Assembly: GCA_021158465.1 (NCBI GenBank)
Contig: JAGGUN010000027.1
Span: 1 to 64,000 of the forward strand
DNA length: 64,000 nt
Direction: 5' to 3'
Source of the DNA: a bacterium
Lineage (GTDB): Bacteria; UBP14; UBA6098; 4484-93
A program made the position numbers and the translations under genes. The notes under the pieces were generated by a model. The model searched no databases, was not told the DNA's origin, and saw only the letters and a list, made by a program, of their open reading frames with translations. Positions 27,233-36,738 of the stretch are shown here, piece after piece; positions within the stretch are counted from its first letter, which is position 1; every line of letters starts with the position of its first letter.

Positions 27233-28582
27233 CTATCCTTCAACAATCTTTTGAACAATCTGCTTGAACCTCCTACCTCTTTCCTCATAGTTCTTAAACA
27301 TATCGAAGCTAGCACACCCAGGCGATAACAGGACAGTATCCCCTGGATTTGCAATAGATACAGCCCTAAGGACGGCTCCCTCAAGACTATCAGCATACTC
27401 CCAGGGAACAAACCTACCAAGAGAAGAAGAGATAAGCTCCTTTGCCTCACCTATAAGTATCATATATCTTACCTTTTTCCTCGCTTCTTCTTCCAGGAGA
27501 AGGAAATTTCCACCCTTGTAGCGTCCACCAGCAATGAGTATAACGGGGGAAGAGAGGCTCTTTAAGGCAAAAAGCACAGAGTCAATATTTGTCCCTTTGG
27601 AATCGTTGATAAAGAGGATTCCGTCCTTCTCCGCCACCCTTTCCAGCCTATGCTCAAGTCCGGAAAACCCTCGTAAGAATGAAACTATAACATCATTCGG
27701 TAACCCCAGAACGCTTCCTACAGACACAGCAGCAAGATAATCCTGGAGATCACCGGATTTCTCAATCTCCTTCTTCGAGGCAAACCGTCGGATATGACCA
27801 GCGGATGCAATGTAGATCTGATTCCCTTCGACAAAAACCCCCTCACCAACCGGTTCACGCTGGCTGAAGAAAACCCTTCTGGAACACACCCTACCTTCAA
27901 TAAGCCGCATAATATTCTCATCATCCTTATTAAGTATCGCCCAGTCAGTTCCTGTTTGGTTTGCAAATATCCGCATCTTGGAGAGGTAGTAGTCCTCGAC
28001 AGACGGGTAACGGTCAAGATGGTCAGGTGTCAAATTAAGCAGAACGGCAACATCCGGTGAAAATCCCCTCACCGTATCCAGTTGAAAACTTGACACTTCA
28101 AGAACGGATATCGAATCCTCTGTTGTCTGCTCCACAAACCGAGAAAACGGCGTTCCGATATTCCCACCAACAAAAACCTTCCTCCCTGCCGACTCAAGCA
28201 TCCCTCCAATGAGTGCAACCGTTGTGCTCTTCCCGTTCGAACCCGTGACAGCAACAAGGGTCCCCTGAAGGAACTGATAAGCAAGCTCTACCTCGCCTAT
28301 GATCGGTATCCGCTTGTCAGCGATTGAGGAGATGACCGGTGAATCGAGCGGAACTCCAGGGCTCACGACAACAATATCCGCCAAAAGGACTGCCTCCGTG
28401 TGTCCTCCAAGTTCACATCTTACTCCGATCTCATCAAGTCGACGGCAAGCCGACTTCTTCTCTTCAGACGAGGAAATCTCACTCACAAAAACCGAGGCTC
28501 CTCTTCTGGCAAGCAGTCTTGCCGCCGCTTCTCCACTCCTTCCAAGACCAAGAACCACCACCTTCTTCCCACGGAAATCCAT
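27233..28582 (-). CDS. murD: UDP-MurNAc-L-Ala:D-glutamate ligase
   Basis: A 449-residue Mur ligase that adds D-Glu to UDP-MurNAc-L-Ala. N-terminal Rossmann VVVLGLGRSGEAAARLL, ATP loop VTGSNGKSTTVALI, LNLTPDHLDRY, and the C-terminal NDSKGTN followed by ILIAGGRYKGG. The gap to mraY is 3 nt. Length is normal for the family. Confidence 0.98.
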   Translation of the reverse strand: MDFRGKKVVVLGLGRSGEAAARLLARRGASVFVSEISSSEEKKSACRRLDEIGVRCELGGHTEAVLLADIVVVSPGVPLDSPVISSIADKRIPIIGEVELAYQFLQGTLVAVTGSNGKSTTVALIGGMLESAGRKVFVGGNIGTPFSRFVEQTTEDSISVLEVSSFQLDTVRGFSPDVAVLLNLTPDHLDRYPSVEDYYLSKMRIFANQTGTDWAILNKDDENIMRLIEGRVCSRRVFFSQREPVGEGVFVEGNQIYIASAGHIRRFASKKEIEKSGDLQDYLAAVSVGSVLGLPNDVIVSFLRGFSGLEHRLERVAEKDGILFINDSKGTNIDSVLFALKSLSSPVILIAGGRYKGGNFLLLEEEARKKVRYMILIGEAKELISSSLGRFVPWEYADSLEGAVLRAVSIANPGDTVLLSPGCASFDMFKNYEERGRRFKQIVQKIVEG

Positions 28583-28585
28583 CGC

Positions 28586-29674
28586 CTACCTCACCTTGAA
28601 TGTCAGAACCGCTAAAAGTGCGAAGATCACACCAACAAGCCAGAACCTAACGACTATCTTGGACTCCGGAATACCCCTTAGCTCGTAGTGATGGTGTAGA
28701 GGAGCCATCAGAAAGACACGCTTCCCACCCGTGAGCTTGAAGTAAGTAACCTGTATAATAACAGATAACGCCTCCACCACAAAAACCCCTCCTGCAACCG
28801 CAAATGCAAGCTCCTTCTTTAAGAGGACCGCCATAACCCCGAACGCTCCACCAAGAGCAAGCGCACCAGTATCTCCCATAAAAACACTGGCAGGGAACGA
28901 GTTATACCACAAAAAGCCCAAACAGGCACCAGTCAGGGCGCTGGCAAATACCGCAACCTCACCTGCTCCCGGCAGATATGTTATGTGCAGGTACCTGCTG
29001 ACATCGGAACGACCACTTATGTAAGCTGCAACAATGAAAAAAGAGGATGTTACAGCAGCAAGACCAACAGCGAGACCATCAAGACCATCGGTCAGGTTGA
29101 TTGCATTAGTAGAACCTGTTACTATAAACATTACCCACAGGATATAAAAGATACCAAAGTTTATTATATACTCCTTGAAGAAGAGGACCTCCGTCGATGT
29201 GCGCATCGCTGGGTACGGGGGGCGGAAATAAAGGAAAAGCCCAATCATAAGTCCGAGCAGCAACTGCCACATCAGCTTCTGTTTTCCCAGAAGCCCATGC
29301 CCGTTCCTTCCGAGCACCTTCACATAGTCATCGAGGAAACCAAGGACCCCCATCCAGACTGTGGAGATAAGAACTATCAATACATAGACATTGGTAACGT
29401 CTGCCCATAGGAGACTGGAAAGAATCGTCGAGAAGAGTATCACAAGTCCGCCCATCGTTGGTGTTCCTTTCTTGGAGACATGGGAAGGCGGTCCCTCAGG
29501 ACGGATATTCTCGCCTATGTGCCTCTTCTTCAAGAACCTTACAATCTTTTTCCCAATCCAGAAACTCAACACAAGAGCAGTTATAAGTGCCATTATCGTC
29601 CGGAAGGTTATGTAGCGGAAGATGTTGAATACAAACATCCTCTTATACAAAGGAAATAACAGAAAATACAGCAC
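28586..29674 (-). CDS. mraY: Phospho-N-acetylmuramoyl-pentapeptide-transferase
   Basis: I place the start at the GTG at 29674, giving 362 residues that begin (M)LYFLLFPLYKRMFVFNIFRYITFR, which lines up with the E. coli start; the longer frame from 29788 would add an unrelated hydrophilic tail. This GTG shares one base with the stop of the small upstream ORF. Ten transmembrane helices; the active-site motifs DDYVKV, NLTDGLDGLA and PLHHHYE are present. It transfers phospho-MurNAc-pentapeptide to undecaprenyl phosphate to make lipid I. Confidence 0.97.
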   Translation of the reverse strand: MLYFLLFPLYKRMFVFNIFRYITFRTIMALITALVLSFWIGKKIVRFLKKRHIGENIRPEGPPSHVSKKGTPTMGGLVILFSTILSSLLWADVTNVYVLIVLISTVWMGVLGFLDDYVKVLGRNGHGLLGKQKLMWQLLLGLMIGLFLYFRPPYPAMRTSTEVLFFKEYIINFGIFYILWVMFIVTGSTNAINLTDGLDGLAVGLAAVTSSFFIVAAYISGRSDVSRYLHITYLPGAGEVAVFASALTGACLGFLWYNSFPASVFMGDTGALALGGAFGVMAVLLKKELAFAVAGGVFVVEALSVIIQVTYFKLTGGKRVFLMAPLHHHYELRGIPESKIVVRFWLVGVIFALLAVLTFKVR

Positions 29675-29976
29675 TATCTTCCCTTTCTCTTTGTCCTCTT
29701 CCCAGGAGGTATCTTCGCTGGAAGAAGGTTCTTCGTTCTGAACCGCTGACGAGCCACCTTCAACCCGGGCTTTGGCGAATAGAAACAAAACATCTTTGGA
29801 TAGAGCGGCTTGAGATGCATTCCACCTTTGAGGAGGGATGCATCAAATATCTCCACACGGGACATAAGCATAACCTTTATTGCCACCCCTTTCTTGGGCA
29901 TAGGAACACCTTCACACAACAAAGCTTCAGAAACAAGTATTACCAGAAGCAACACCAAGCCAACTACCTTTGCCAT
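29674..29976 (-). CDS. Small exported/membrane protein inside the dcw cluster, unknown
   Basis: A 100-residue ORF between murF and mraY, overlapping murF by 13 nt and mraY by 1 nt, so its translation looks coupled to both. The N-terminus (AKVVGLVLLLVILVSEALLCEG) is a signal peptide or membrane anchor. The rest is short, with a strongly basic tail (RQRFRTKN...PPGKRTKRKGR). I do not recognise a family. The tight overlaps and the mraY GTG start argue that it is a real gene. A role in peptidoglycan assembly is suggested only by position. Confidence 0.7.
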   Translation of the reverse strand: MAKVVGLVLLLVILVSEALLCEGVPMPKKGVAIKVMLMSRVEIFDASLLKGGMHLKPLYPKMFCFYSPKPGLKVARQRFRTKNLLPAKIPPGKRTKRKGR

Positions 29977-31325
29977 AGCTCCACCAAGCCTTCTACTATC
30001 TTCTCCATTCTCATCGCCCTGGAACCCTTGATTAAAACGATGTCCTGAGGCATAACAAACTTTTTAAGGAAAATTGCAAGCTCCTTTTTCGTCTCAAAAT
30101 GGACACATGGAATCCCGATAGAAGAAGCCTTCTCATAGGTCTTCCTGGTCCTCTCTCCCACAGTTGCAAGGAAATCAATCCCGACCGCACAAGAGTAATC
30201 AGCTATCTTCTCGTGGTAGCTTGCCTCATTCTCCCCCGTCTCGAGCATATCCCCAATGACCGCTATCCGTCGTCCCTTCGTCTCCATACTGGCAAGGGTC
30301 TCAAGAGCTTCCCGAACGGAGAGCGGATTAGCATTGTATGCATCATCGAGAACCATTATCTCACCTATCGTCAACAGCCTCATCCTACCCGGAAGTGGCT
30401 CAACCCCCTCAATGGCTTGAACAACCTTTTCACAAGGAACCCGAAACAACCTCGCCACAGCGTATGCACAGAGTGCATTGTACACATTAAACCTACCTGG
30501 TATCCCAAGAGATATCCTCTGACCGTCTACTCTGAAGCTCGCTTTACCTTCAGCATCAAGGGCAATATCATCAGCACGATAGTCGGCAGAAGAGTTTATA
30601 CCGTAAGTCACCGTATGCGATGCCGGCACTGGATTGAAACGAACAAGGAGCGGGTCATCAGCATTTATTATCACATACGAACCAGGATTGAAATATTTGA
30701 CAAGAGCGAACTTCTCCCTCGCCACATTTTCCAGACTACCAAGCCCTTCAAGGTGAACAGGAGCAATATTTGTGAAGGCTACAACATCCGGTAGGATTAT
30801 CCTTGCAAGCCGTTCCATCTCGCCAGGAGCTGATATGCCCGCCTCAAACACCGCAACATCATGCATCCGCTCAATCTGGAAAACAGACAAGGGAACACCA
30901 AGAAGGTTGTTATAGTTCTTAATACTCTCGACCACAAGCATATTCTTACCGAGTGATGACGCTATCATTCGCCGGGCTGTCGTTTTGCCAACAGAACCCG
31001 TCACGCCAACTACAGGAAGGTCGAATCTTCGCCTATAAGACGAGGCGAGCTCACCAAGAGCCAAGACAGTATCCTTAACCACAATATACGGAACAGTCGC
31101 AGAATACTCGGGTTTATCGTGGAGAACGAGGAGAGCCGCTCCTTTGTATTCCGCATCCTGGGAAAACCTCTGTCCGTCTGTCCTTCTACCCTTCACAGCA
31201 AAGAACGCTTCACCTGGACTAATACTTCTCGAATCTATCGAGACCCCATAAATAACACCAGAGAGCCTACCAGACACCTCGCCTTCCATCACAGCTACAG
31301 CATCCTTTATCTCTATTGGCTCCAT
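29964..31325 (-). CDS. murF: UDP-MurNAc-tripeptide:D-Ala-D-Ala ligase
   Basis: About 453 residues from the ATG at 31325, which has GAGAGGGGA before it; a longer frame opens at 31349. It adds D-Ala-D-Ala to the UDP-MurNAc-tripeptide. ATP loop VTGSVGKTTARRM, then IKNYNNLLGVPLSV, EAGISAPGEMERLARI, NADDPLL and VLDDAYNANPLSVREAL, all MurF signatures. It overlaps murE by 13 nt. No ddl for making D-Ala-D-Ala is in this cluster. Confidence 0.97.
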   Translation of the reverse strand: MEPIEIKDAVAVMEGEVSGRLSGVIYGVSIDSRSISPGEAFFAVKGRRTDGQRFSQDAEYKGAALLVLHDKPEYSATVPYIVVKDTVLALGELASSYRRRFDLPVVGVTGSVGKTTARRMIASSLGKNMLVVESIKNYNNLLGVPLSVFQIERMHDVAVFEAGISAPGEMERLARIILPDVVAFTNIAPVHLEGLGSLENVAREKFALVKYFNPGSYVIINADDPLLVRFNPVPASHTVTYGINSSADYRADDIALDAEGKASFRVDGQRISLGIPGRFNVYNALCAYAVARLFRVPCEKVVQAIEGVEPLPGRMRLLTIGEIMVLDDAYNANPLSVREALETLASMETKGRRIAVIGDMLETGENEASYHEKIADYSCAVGIDFLATVGERTRKTYEKASSIGIPCVHFETKKELAIFLKKFVMPQDIVLIKGSRAMRMEKIVEGLVELWQR

Positions 31326-32788
31326 TCCCCTCTCTGCTCCTTTGCCCACTCTATAACCACCTCTTTATCGCTAAAGTGGATAGTCTTGTCGGCAAATATC
31401 TGATAATCTTCGTGCCCCTTCCCTGCTATGACAACGGTATCGTTCGGAGAAGCAGTTGACAGGGCATACCGAATCGCATCTCGCCTATCTACAATTGCCA
31501 CATAGGAGAACTTCGGTGGGATACCAGATGCTATCTCCTCCACTATACTTTCTGGAGGTTCACTCCTTGGGTTATCCGATGTAATAACCACAAGGTCAGC
31601 GATCTCAGCCGCAATCTTCCCCATAATCGGGCGCTTCTCCTTTTCCCTGTCTCCACCACAACCAAACACAATTATCAGTCTCCCTTCTGTGATCTCCCTT
31701 AGTGTCAGAAGAAGGTTCTTCAGTGCATCAGGTGTATGTGCATAATCGATGAATACCTTCGTCCCTCTTACCTCCTTTACCCTTTCCAGCCTTCCTGGAG
31801 GAGAGACAAATGTTGGAACAGCACGGCACACTGCCTCCCTGTCGAGCCCGAGGGCAAAACAAGTTGCTACTGCAGAGATCGTGTTGTAGACATTGAACTT
31901 ACCCAGAAGCTGTGTCCCTATCGAACAATACATATCCTTGTGTCTGATAAGAAGGCTTGTTCCATCGCCGGTTAAGGAAAACTTAGGAACAAAGAAATCT
32001 GCAGCAGGGTCTTCGAGCGAATATGTCCAGACCCTATCACTGACAATATTAACAATGCGTCTACCATAAGGGTCATCTATGTTGGCAATAGCAATGCTAT
32101 CGGATGGCAGCTCGGAAAAGAGCCTCTTCTTCGCCTCAAAGTAGCTCTCCATATCGCCGTGGTAATCAAGGTGATCCTCCGATAGATTCGTGAAAACTGC
32201 AACCTGAAACCCTATTCCCGTTACCCGACTTTGAGCCATCGAATGGGAAGATACCTCCATAGCCACAACCTCTACCCCGGATGACACCATATCATACAGA
32301 ATTCTAAACAGGGTCACAGGGTCAGGGGTTGTTAGGTCCGTCTTGACAAACTTACCCCCTATGTTATATCCGAGCGTCCCTATCGCCGACGCTCTAACAC
32401 CAGACGATTCGCATATATGTCTTACAAAGCTGGCAACGGTCGTCTTACCGTTCGTACCAGTAACAGCTACCATCCGAAGCTTTTTATCCGGCATATCGAA
32501 AAGACCGCGGGCAAGCAGTGCAAGAGCTTTTCTGGCATCCGGAACAATAACCCTGACAGGAAGCTCGGGAACATCCCTCTCAAGAACAAACAGTCGGCAT
32601 CCTCTTCTCAGCGCATCTTGAACGAATGTATGTCCATCCTTCTTCTCACCACGAATCGCAACAAACAGGGAATTATTCTTCGCCTTGCGGGAGTCACAGA
32701 CAATATTCTCAATACTCACCCCTTCTATCTCGCCAATAATCTGCTTCTCTGGAAGAAGCTCAAGTAGAGGCTTCAAACTCTTCATCAA
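31313..32788 (-). CDS. murE: UDP-MurNAc-L-Ala-D-Glu:meso-DAP ligase
   Basis: A 491-residue Mur ligase. ATP loop TGTNGKTTVASF, TNLSEDHLDYHG, DYAHTPDALKNLL, and SDNPRSE in the C-terminal domain. DNPR is the substrate-specificity motif of meso-diaminopimelate enzymes (lysine enzymes differ), so peptidoglycan here should be DAP type. This agrees with dapB at 62.5-63.2 kb. It overlaps ftsI by 4 nt. Confidence 0.97.
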   Translation of the reverse strand: MMKSLKPLLELLPEKQIIGEIEGVSIENIVCDSRKAKNNSLFVAIRGEKKDGHTFVQDALRRGCRLFVLERDVPELPVRVIVPDARKALALLARGLFDMPDKKLRMVAVTGTNGKTTVASFVRHICESSGVRASAIGTLGYNIGGKFVKTDLTTPDPVTLFRILYDMVSSGVEVVAMEVSSHSMAQSRVTGIGFQVAVFTNLSEDHLDYHGDMESYFEAKKRLFSELPSDSIAIANIDDPYGRRIVNIVSDRVWTYSLEDPAADFFVPKFSLTGDGTSLLIRHKDMYCSIGTQLLGKFNVYNTISAVATCFALGLDREAVCRAVPTFVSPPGRLERVKEVRGTKVFIDYAHTPDALKNLLLTLREITEGRLIIVFGCGGDREKEKRPIMGKIAAEIADLVVITSDNPRSEPPESIVEEIASGIPPKFSYVAIVDRRDAIRYALSTASPNDTVVIAGKGHEDYQIFADKTIHFSDKEVVIEWAKEQRGEWSQ

Positions 32789-34887
32789 GGCACCTCACAG
32801 ATGATAAGACAACTGTTTTTCCTATCCACAAGAACACCGGGTTTTGGTATCTGCTGCCTGACAATCCCGGAACCTTCTACCCTGATCGGTATCCCGAAGA
32901 TGTCAGCTACCCTTATTGCCTCGCGAAGCGTAAGCCCTTCAAGCATCGGCATCTCCAACCGCCTCCCATCGCCCCTCCCAGCACCAAGATAGAGAAAAAC
33001 AGTATCCGCATCGCCAGAGACGGGGTTCTGGTTGAGAACAATATCTCCCTTCCCAAGAAAGACCACGGGAAGCTCAAGGTTCTTCGAAAGTTCTATCGCC
33101 TGGAATCTTGTAAGCCCAATAAAGTTTGGGGTATTCCTACGCTCCGGAGGGGTAGCTGTGTCTGCAAAAGCACAACTCTTTATCATTCCAGATGCTACTG
33201 CACGACAAAATATCCGCCGAACGATCGGAGCAGCCACCGTCCCTCCAAAATACCTCCCTTTGGGACGCCTTACAACCACATAGGCAACCATCTCAGGAGA
33301 GTCAGCAGGAATCATCCCAACAAACGAGGCAGTGTAGCCACCAGAAATCTTGTCATACCCCATCTTCCCCTCGGCGATCTGCGCAGTTCCCGTCTTACCT
33401 GCAACAGGAATACCAGGAACCTTTGCTCCCGTCCCTGTCCCCCTTTCAACCACTTCAGTTAATATCTGACGGACTGAATCCGCCGTCTGCTCATCTATCA
33501 CCCTCCTGATAGCATGTGGCGAGTTCTCAAAGATCACTTTATCACCCGAACTGATCTGGCTAACTATATAGGGTCTCCATAGAATTCCCCCATTCGCAAT
33601 TGCACAGTAGGCGCAGGCTACCTGAAGGGCGGTTACATCCACCTCATATCCAATGGAGATATAGCTCATAGAAACACCAGTCCAGTTCTTCGGCATCTCA
33701 AGATGACCGGAAACCTCCCCAGGAAGATCAATGCCCGTTTCCGAACCGAAACCATACGCACGAGCCATATCGTAAAACTTGTCTTTCGGAATAGATGAGG
33801 AAATCTTTACCGTTCCAACATTTATCGACTTTACGAAGCAGTCATATCCTATCTCTTTGTGATACCTATGGTGATCAGTTATCTTGCAGTCGTATATCTG
33901 CATCACACCATCTCCACAATCGACTGTGTCAGTCAAGTCAAATGTGGAATACTGTATCACAGATGAAGCAGATACCAGCTTAAAAACGGAGCCTGGCTCG
34001 AACCTATCCATTATTACTCGATTCCTTAGACTGGTACTGTCTTTATACATTATCCTGTTTGGGTCGAATGTAGGGTAGGTCGCCATCGCCAACACCTGGC
34101 CAGTCCTCGGGTCCAGTACAACCGCCCGAGCATCCTCCGGGTGCCACTTCTCGTACGCGCGCTCGAGCTCATCCTCAACTATCTCCTGGAGCTGAACATC
34201 AATGGTTAGCCGCACATCCGCCCCAGAAATAGGCAAAGAAAGCTCCTTCCGAAAGACAGTATGAGGACGCCTCAAGGCATCCATAAGGATCTCAACCTTA
34301 CCATCAGTCCCAGCAAGAAAATTATCATACTGCTTCTCTACCCCATCTCTACCCTGCCTCTCCTCGTCGGTGTAGCCTATAACCTGTGAAAGGAAAGCCC
34401 CATACGGGTAGTGACGCTTGTAGCTTACCTGCCTGTGGATTCCAGAGTAAAGATACTTCTTCTCGATCCGCTCCTTAAGCTCCAGAATTGCCCTGGAGGT
34501 CTCAGGAGAAGCGTCCTTAACCAGAGGGTAGCAACCTTTATACCTTTTCATCAACCCTGCCACAGAATCAGAAGGAATGGAGAGAATCTTCGCCAGCCCG
34601 CAGGCAACAGAGTCAAAGGCATCCTCATCCTGTATCTCCATAGCAGAGATGTAGAATGATTCGACTGTTTTATCCTCCGCCAGAACCTCTCCTTTGCTGC
34701 CAAGTATCCTGCCACGGCGAGCAGGGATAACCCTTGTCTGACTCTGTTGCCTATGCGCATGCTCACGCAAACCCTTCTTATCGATTATCTGAATGCAAAA
34801 AAGCCTTATCCAGAGTGCAATAATCAGAAGAACCATCAATAGGAAGAATAGAATGAATCTTCCACTATCCGCCCCACCAGAAATCAT
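32785..34887 (-). CDS. ftsI: Septal transpeptidase FtsI (PBP) with two PASTA domains
   Basis: A 700-residue class B penicillin-binding protein. One membrane helix (~11-32), a PBP dimerisation domain (~50-215: RRGRILGSKGEVLA) and a transpeptidase domain with Ser300-x-x-Lys303 (PGSVFK), Ser354-Ile-Asn356 and Lys498-Thr-Gly500 (AGKTGTAQ). Two C-terminal PASTA-like repeats cover ~572-635 and ~640-700. It cross-links septal peptidoglycan with FtsW. PASTA repeats are commoner in Gram-positive PBPs than in diderm FtsI. It lies 1 nt after ftsL and overlaps murE by 4 nt. Confidence 0.96.
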   Translation of the reverse strand: MISGGADSGRFILFFLLMVLLIIALWIRLFCIQIIDKKGLREHAHRQQSQTRVIPARRGRILGSKGEVLAEDKTVESFYISAMEIQDEDAFDSVACGLAKILSIPSDSVAGLMKRYKGCYPLVKDASPETSRAILELKERIEKKYLYSGIHRQVSYKRHYPYGAFLSQVIGYTDEERQGRDGVEKQYDNFLAGTDGKVEILMDALRRPHTVFRKELSLPISGADVRLTIDVQLQEIVEDELERAYEKWHPEDARAVVLDPRTGQVLAMATYPTFDPNRIMYKDSTSLRNRVIMDRFEPGSVFKLVSASSVIQYSTFDLTDTVDCGDGVMQIYDCKITDHHRYHKEIGYDCFVKSINVGTVKISSSIPKDKFYDMARAYGFGSETGIDLPGEVSGHLEMPKNWTGVSMSYISIGYEVDVTALQVACAYCAIANGGILWRPYIVSQISSGDKVIFENSPHAIRRVIDEQTADSVRQILTEVVERGTGTGAKVPGIPVAGKTGTAQIAEGKMGYDKISGGYTASFVGMIPADSPEMVAYVVVRRPKGRYFGGTVAAPIVRRIFCRAVASGMIKSCAFADTATPPERRNTPNFIGLTRFQAIELSKNLELPVVFLGKGDIVLNQNPVSGDADTVFLYLGAGRGDGRRLEMPMLEGLTLREAIRVADIFGIPIRVEGSGIVRQQIPKPGVLVDRKNSCLIICEVP

Positions 34888-34888
34888 C

Positions 34889-35290
34889 CTAAATCTCCCA
34901 AATCTCCCTCAACTTCCTTCGCTCAAAGACAAAGCCCGCTATCTTCTTAAAGCTTAGCTTTATCCTGGCAAGAAGAGAAGGCTTACCCTTTGGAGGCGTC
35001 ACCTCCCTCTCCCTGTAAACAATCTGGTCTATTCTCGCATCACTCAAACGGAAATTGTTCTCGGCGATCCTCCTGATACGCTCCCTCGACTTGAGCCGCT
35101 CAACCGTCTCCTCAAGACTGGACCTAACCTTACAAAGCTTAGGCAAACGGCGGCTCCTACGAACAATTACCTCCTCCTGGGAAAGAAGATACACACGCTC
35201 GGCAGTATACAGCAGTCCCACTATCACCAGAAGAAAAAAGTAGATGAAACTCCGAAGCAGCTTATTTAATCCAGGGTAACTACACCTCAT
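34889..35290 (-). CDS. ftsL: FtsL-like divisome protein
   Basis: A 133-residue small bitopic protein. One membrane helix (~11-29), then a basic, heptad-rich stretch (~35-80: EETVERLKSRERIRRIAE) as in the FtsL coiled coil, and an ENNFRLSDARIDQIVY segment resembling the FtsL 'A..LGM' region. The rest of the C-terminus is basic and unusual. The identity relies largely on position between rsmH and ftsI, the size and topology. Confidence 0.8.
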   Translation of the reverse strand: MRCSYPGLNKLLRSFIYFFLLVIVGLLYTAERVYLLSQEEVIVRRSRRLPKLCKVRSSLEETVERLKSRERIRRIAENNFRLSDARIDQIVYREREVTPPKGKPSLLARIKLSFKKIAGFVFERRKLREIWEI

Positions 35291-35332
35291 TTGTACACCT
35301 TTGTCTTTCCGAAAGCAGGGTACTTGAACCGC

Positions 35333-36220
35333 TCACTCTTTGCGGAGGATACAACGCAGCTTGGCAGAGCGAGAACGCCTGTTCGCTTGAACCTCAAATA
35401 TCCCAGGGGAAACGGGCTTCTTCGTCAGAGCCAAGAACATACCAGATGAAATAAGCTCCTTAAACCTATTCTTCACTATCCTATCCTCAAGAGAATGATA
35501 GGAAATGACACATATCCGCCCGTTCGGGTTCAAAAGGTCAGGTAGAACAGAAAGAGCAACCGAAAGGTTCTCAAGCTCGTTGTTGACGAATATCCTCAAA
35601 GCCTGAAATACACGAGACAGGCTCTTCACCGCCACTCGCCCAGGGACACACGAGACAACAACCTTCGCAAGCTCATCGGAAGTCTCAATGGGAGCTTTTT
35701 CCCTTCTCGTAACAATCTCTTTCGCTATCCGCCGGGAAAAACGCTCCTCTCCAAAGCGATAAAATATATCCGATAGCTCCCTCTCCCCGAACCGGTTAAC
35801 AACATCATACGCCGAATATCTCGCTCCACCACCGAACCTCATATCAAGCCGAGAACTCGATCGGTAAGAGAACCCCCTGCCAGAAGCAAGTTGAAAACTG
35901 GATAACCCAAGGTCGAATAAGATACCGTCAACCTTCTCTATACCAAACCGAGAAAGTATCTCCGGAATGTCTACAAAATTTCCCTCAACAAGCGTGACCC
36001 TCTCTCCATACTCCCTAAGCTTCTCCCTCGCAAATTCAAGAGCATCTCCGTCGAGGTCTATTCCCAGCACCCTGCTTTCACTTGTCAATGAACCAAGAAT
36101 CGCCCCCGTATGCCCCCCCAAACCAACAGTAGCATCCACATAGACCCCGGGATCGTTCCCGATGAGGTAAAACAACACCTCATTGACCATCACTGGCTGG
36201 TGCCGTATGCTCTTTTTCAT
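35333..36220 (-). CDS. rsmH: 16S rRNA (cytosine1402-N4)-methyltransferase RsmH
   Basis: About 295 residues from the ATG at 36220 (MKKSIRHQPVMVNEVL); the frame opens further at 36247. SAM-dependent enzyme that methylates C1402 of 16S rRNA. Motifs: HQPVMVNEVL, VDATVGLGGHTGAIL (SAM loop), DLGLSSFQL, SRVFQALRIFVNNEL, and SYHSLEDRIVK. It overlaps mraZ by about 41 nt, the usual coupling at the head of the dcw cluster. Confidence 0.97.
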   Translation of the reverse strand: MKKSIRHQPVMVNEVLFYLIGNDPGVYVDATVGLGGHTGAILGSLTSESRVLGIDLDGDALEFAREKLREYGERVTLVEGNFVDIPEILSRFGIEKVDGILFDLGLSSFQLASGRGFSYRSSSRLDMRFGGGARYSAYDVVNRFGERELSDIFYRFGEERFSRRIAKEIVTRREKAPIETSDELAKVVVSCVPGRVAVKSLSRVFQALRIFVNNELENLSVALSVLPDLLNPNGRICVISYHSLEDRIVKNRFKELISSGMFLALTKKPVSPGIFEVQANRRSRSAKLRCILRKE

Positions 36221-36686
36221 CCGAATCAAAACCGAGCAAACTGCCAAAGAAAAGCTTGGCTACCCTGTCAAAATCACCTCCGTAACCCTTGACATACTCA
36301 TCGTATCTATCAGGATTCCAAAGCTCAATCCACCTGCCAACACCGATTATCAGCACAGGAGACCCCTTCGAGAGCCCAGCCTTATCTAACAGCTTGCTTG
36401 GTATAGTGATACGGTTCTTGTTTTGATATTCTACATTAACAGGATGAATGTTCGATATAAGCTCCCTGAAAAGATACAACCTATCCTCCATCCCAAGCCT
36501 CGATGTGGAGAACCCCAAAAGAAACTTCTCAAGATCACCAGCCGGAAACATCGCCAAACAACCGTTCACACCAACGGTTATGTTGAACCTAAACTGCAGT
36601 TGCCCCGGGAACATCTCAAGCATCTTGGCAGGAATACTCGTCCGCCCCTTGTCATCCAAAGTATGCTCAGCCCTACCGATAAACAT
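36180..36686 (-). CDS. mraZ: Transcriptional regulator MraZ
   Basis: A 168-residue protein with two AbrB-like (SpoVT) halves: MFIGRAEHTLDDKGRTSIPAK near the start, and NKNRITIPSKLLDKAGL at ~88-107. In E. coli MraZ represses its own dcw operon by binding direct repeats upstream. The acidic C-terminal tail (GFDSDEKEHTAPASDGQ) is lineage-specific. First gene of the operon, GGAG ribosome-binding site. Confidence 0.97.
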   Translation of the reverse strand: MFIGRAEHTLDDKGRTSIPAKMLEMFPGQLQFRFNITVGVNGCLAMFPAGDLEKFLLGFSTSRLGMEDRLYLFRELISNIHPVNVEYQNKNRITIPSKLLDKAGLSKGSPVLIIGVGRWIELWNPDRYDEYVKGYGGDFDRVAKLFFGSLLGFDSDEKEHTAPASDGQ

Positions 36687-36738
36687 CTATACTCTTCTCC
36701 ATTTTGTTAAATTTTTTCTCCATTTCTACCCACAAAGA

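Noticed and set aside
30099-30794. Open frame of 231 codons on the + strand opposite murF
   Set aside because: murF is complete and conserved; the frame is an antisense shadow.
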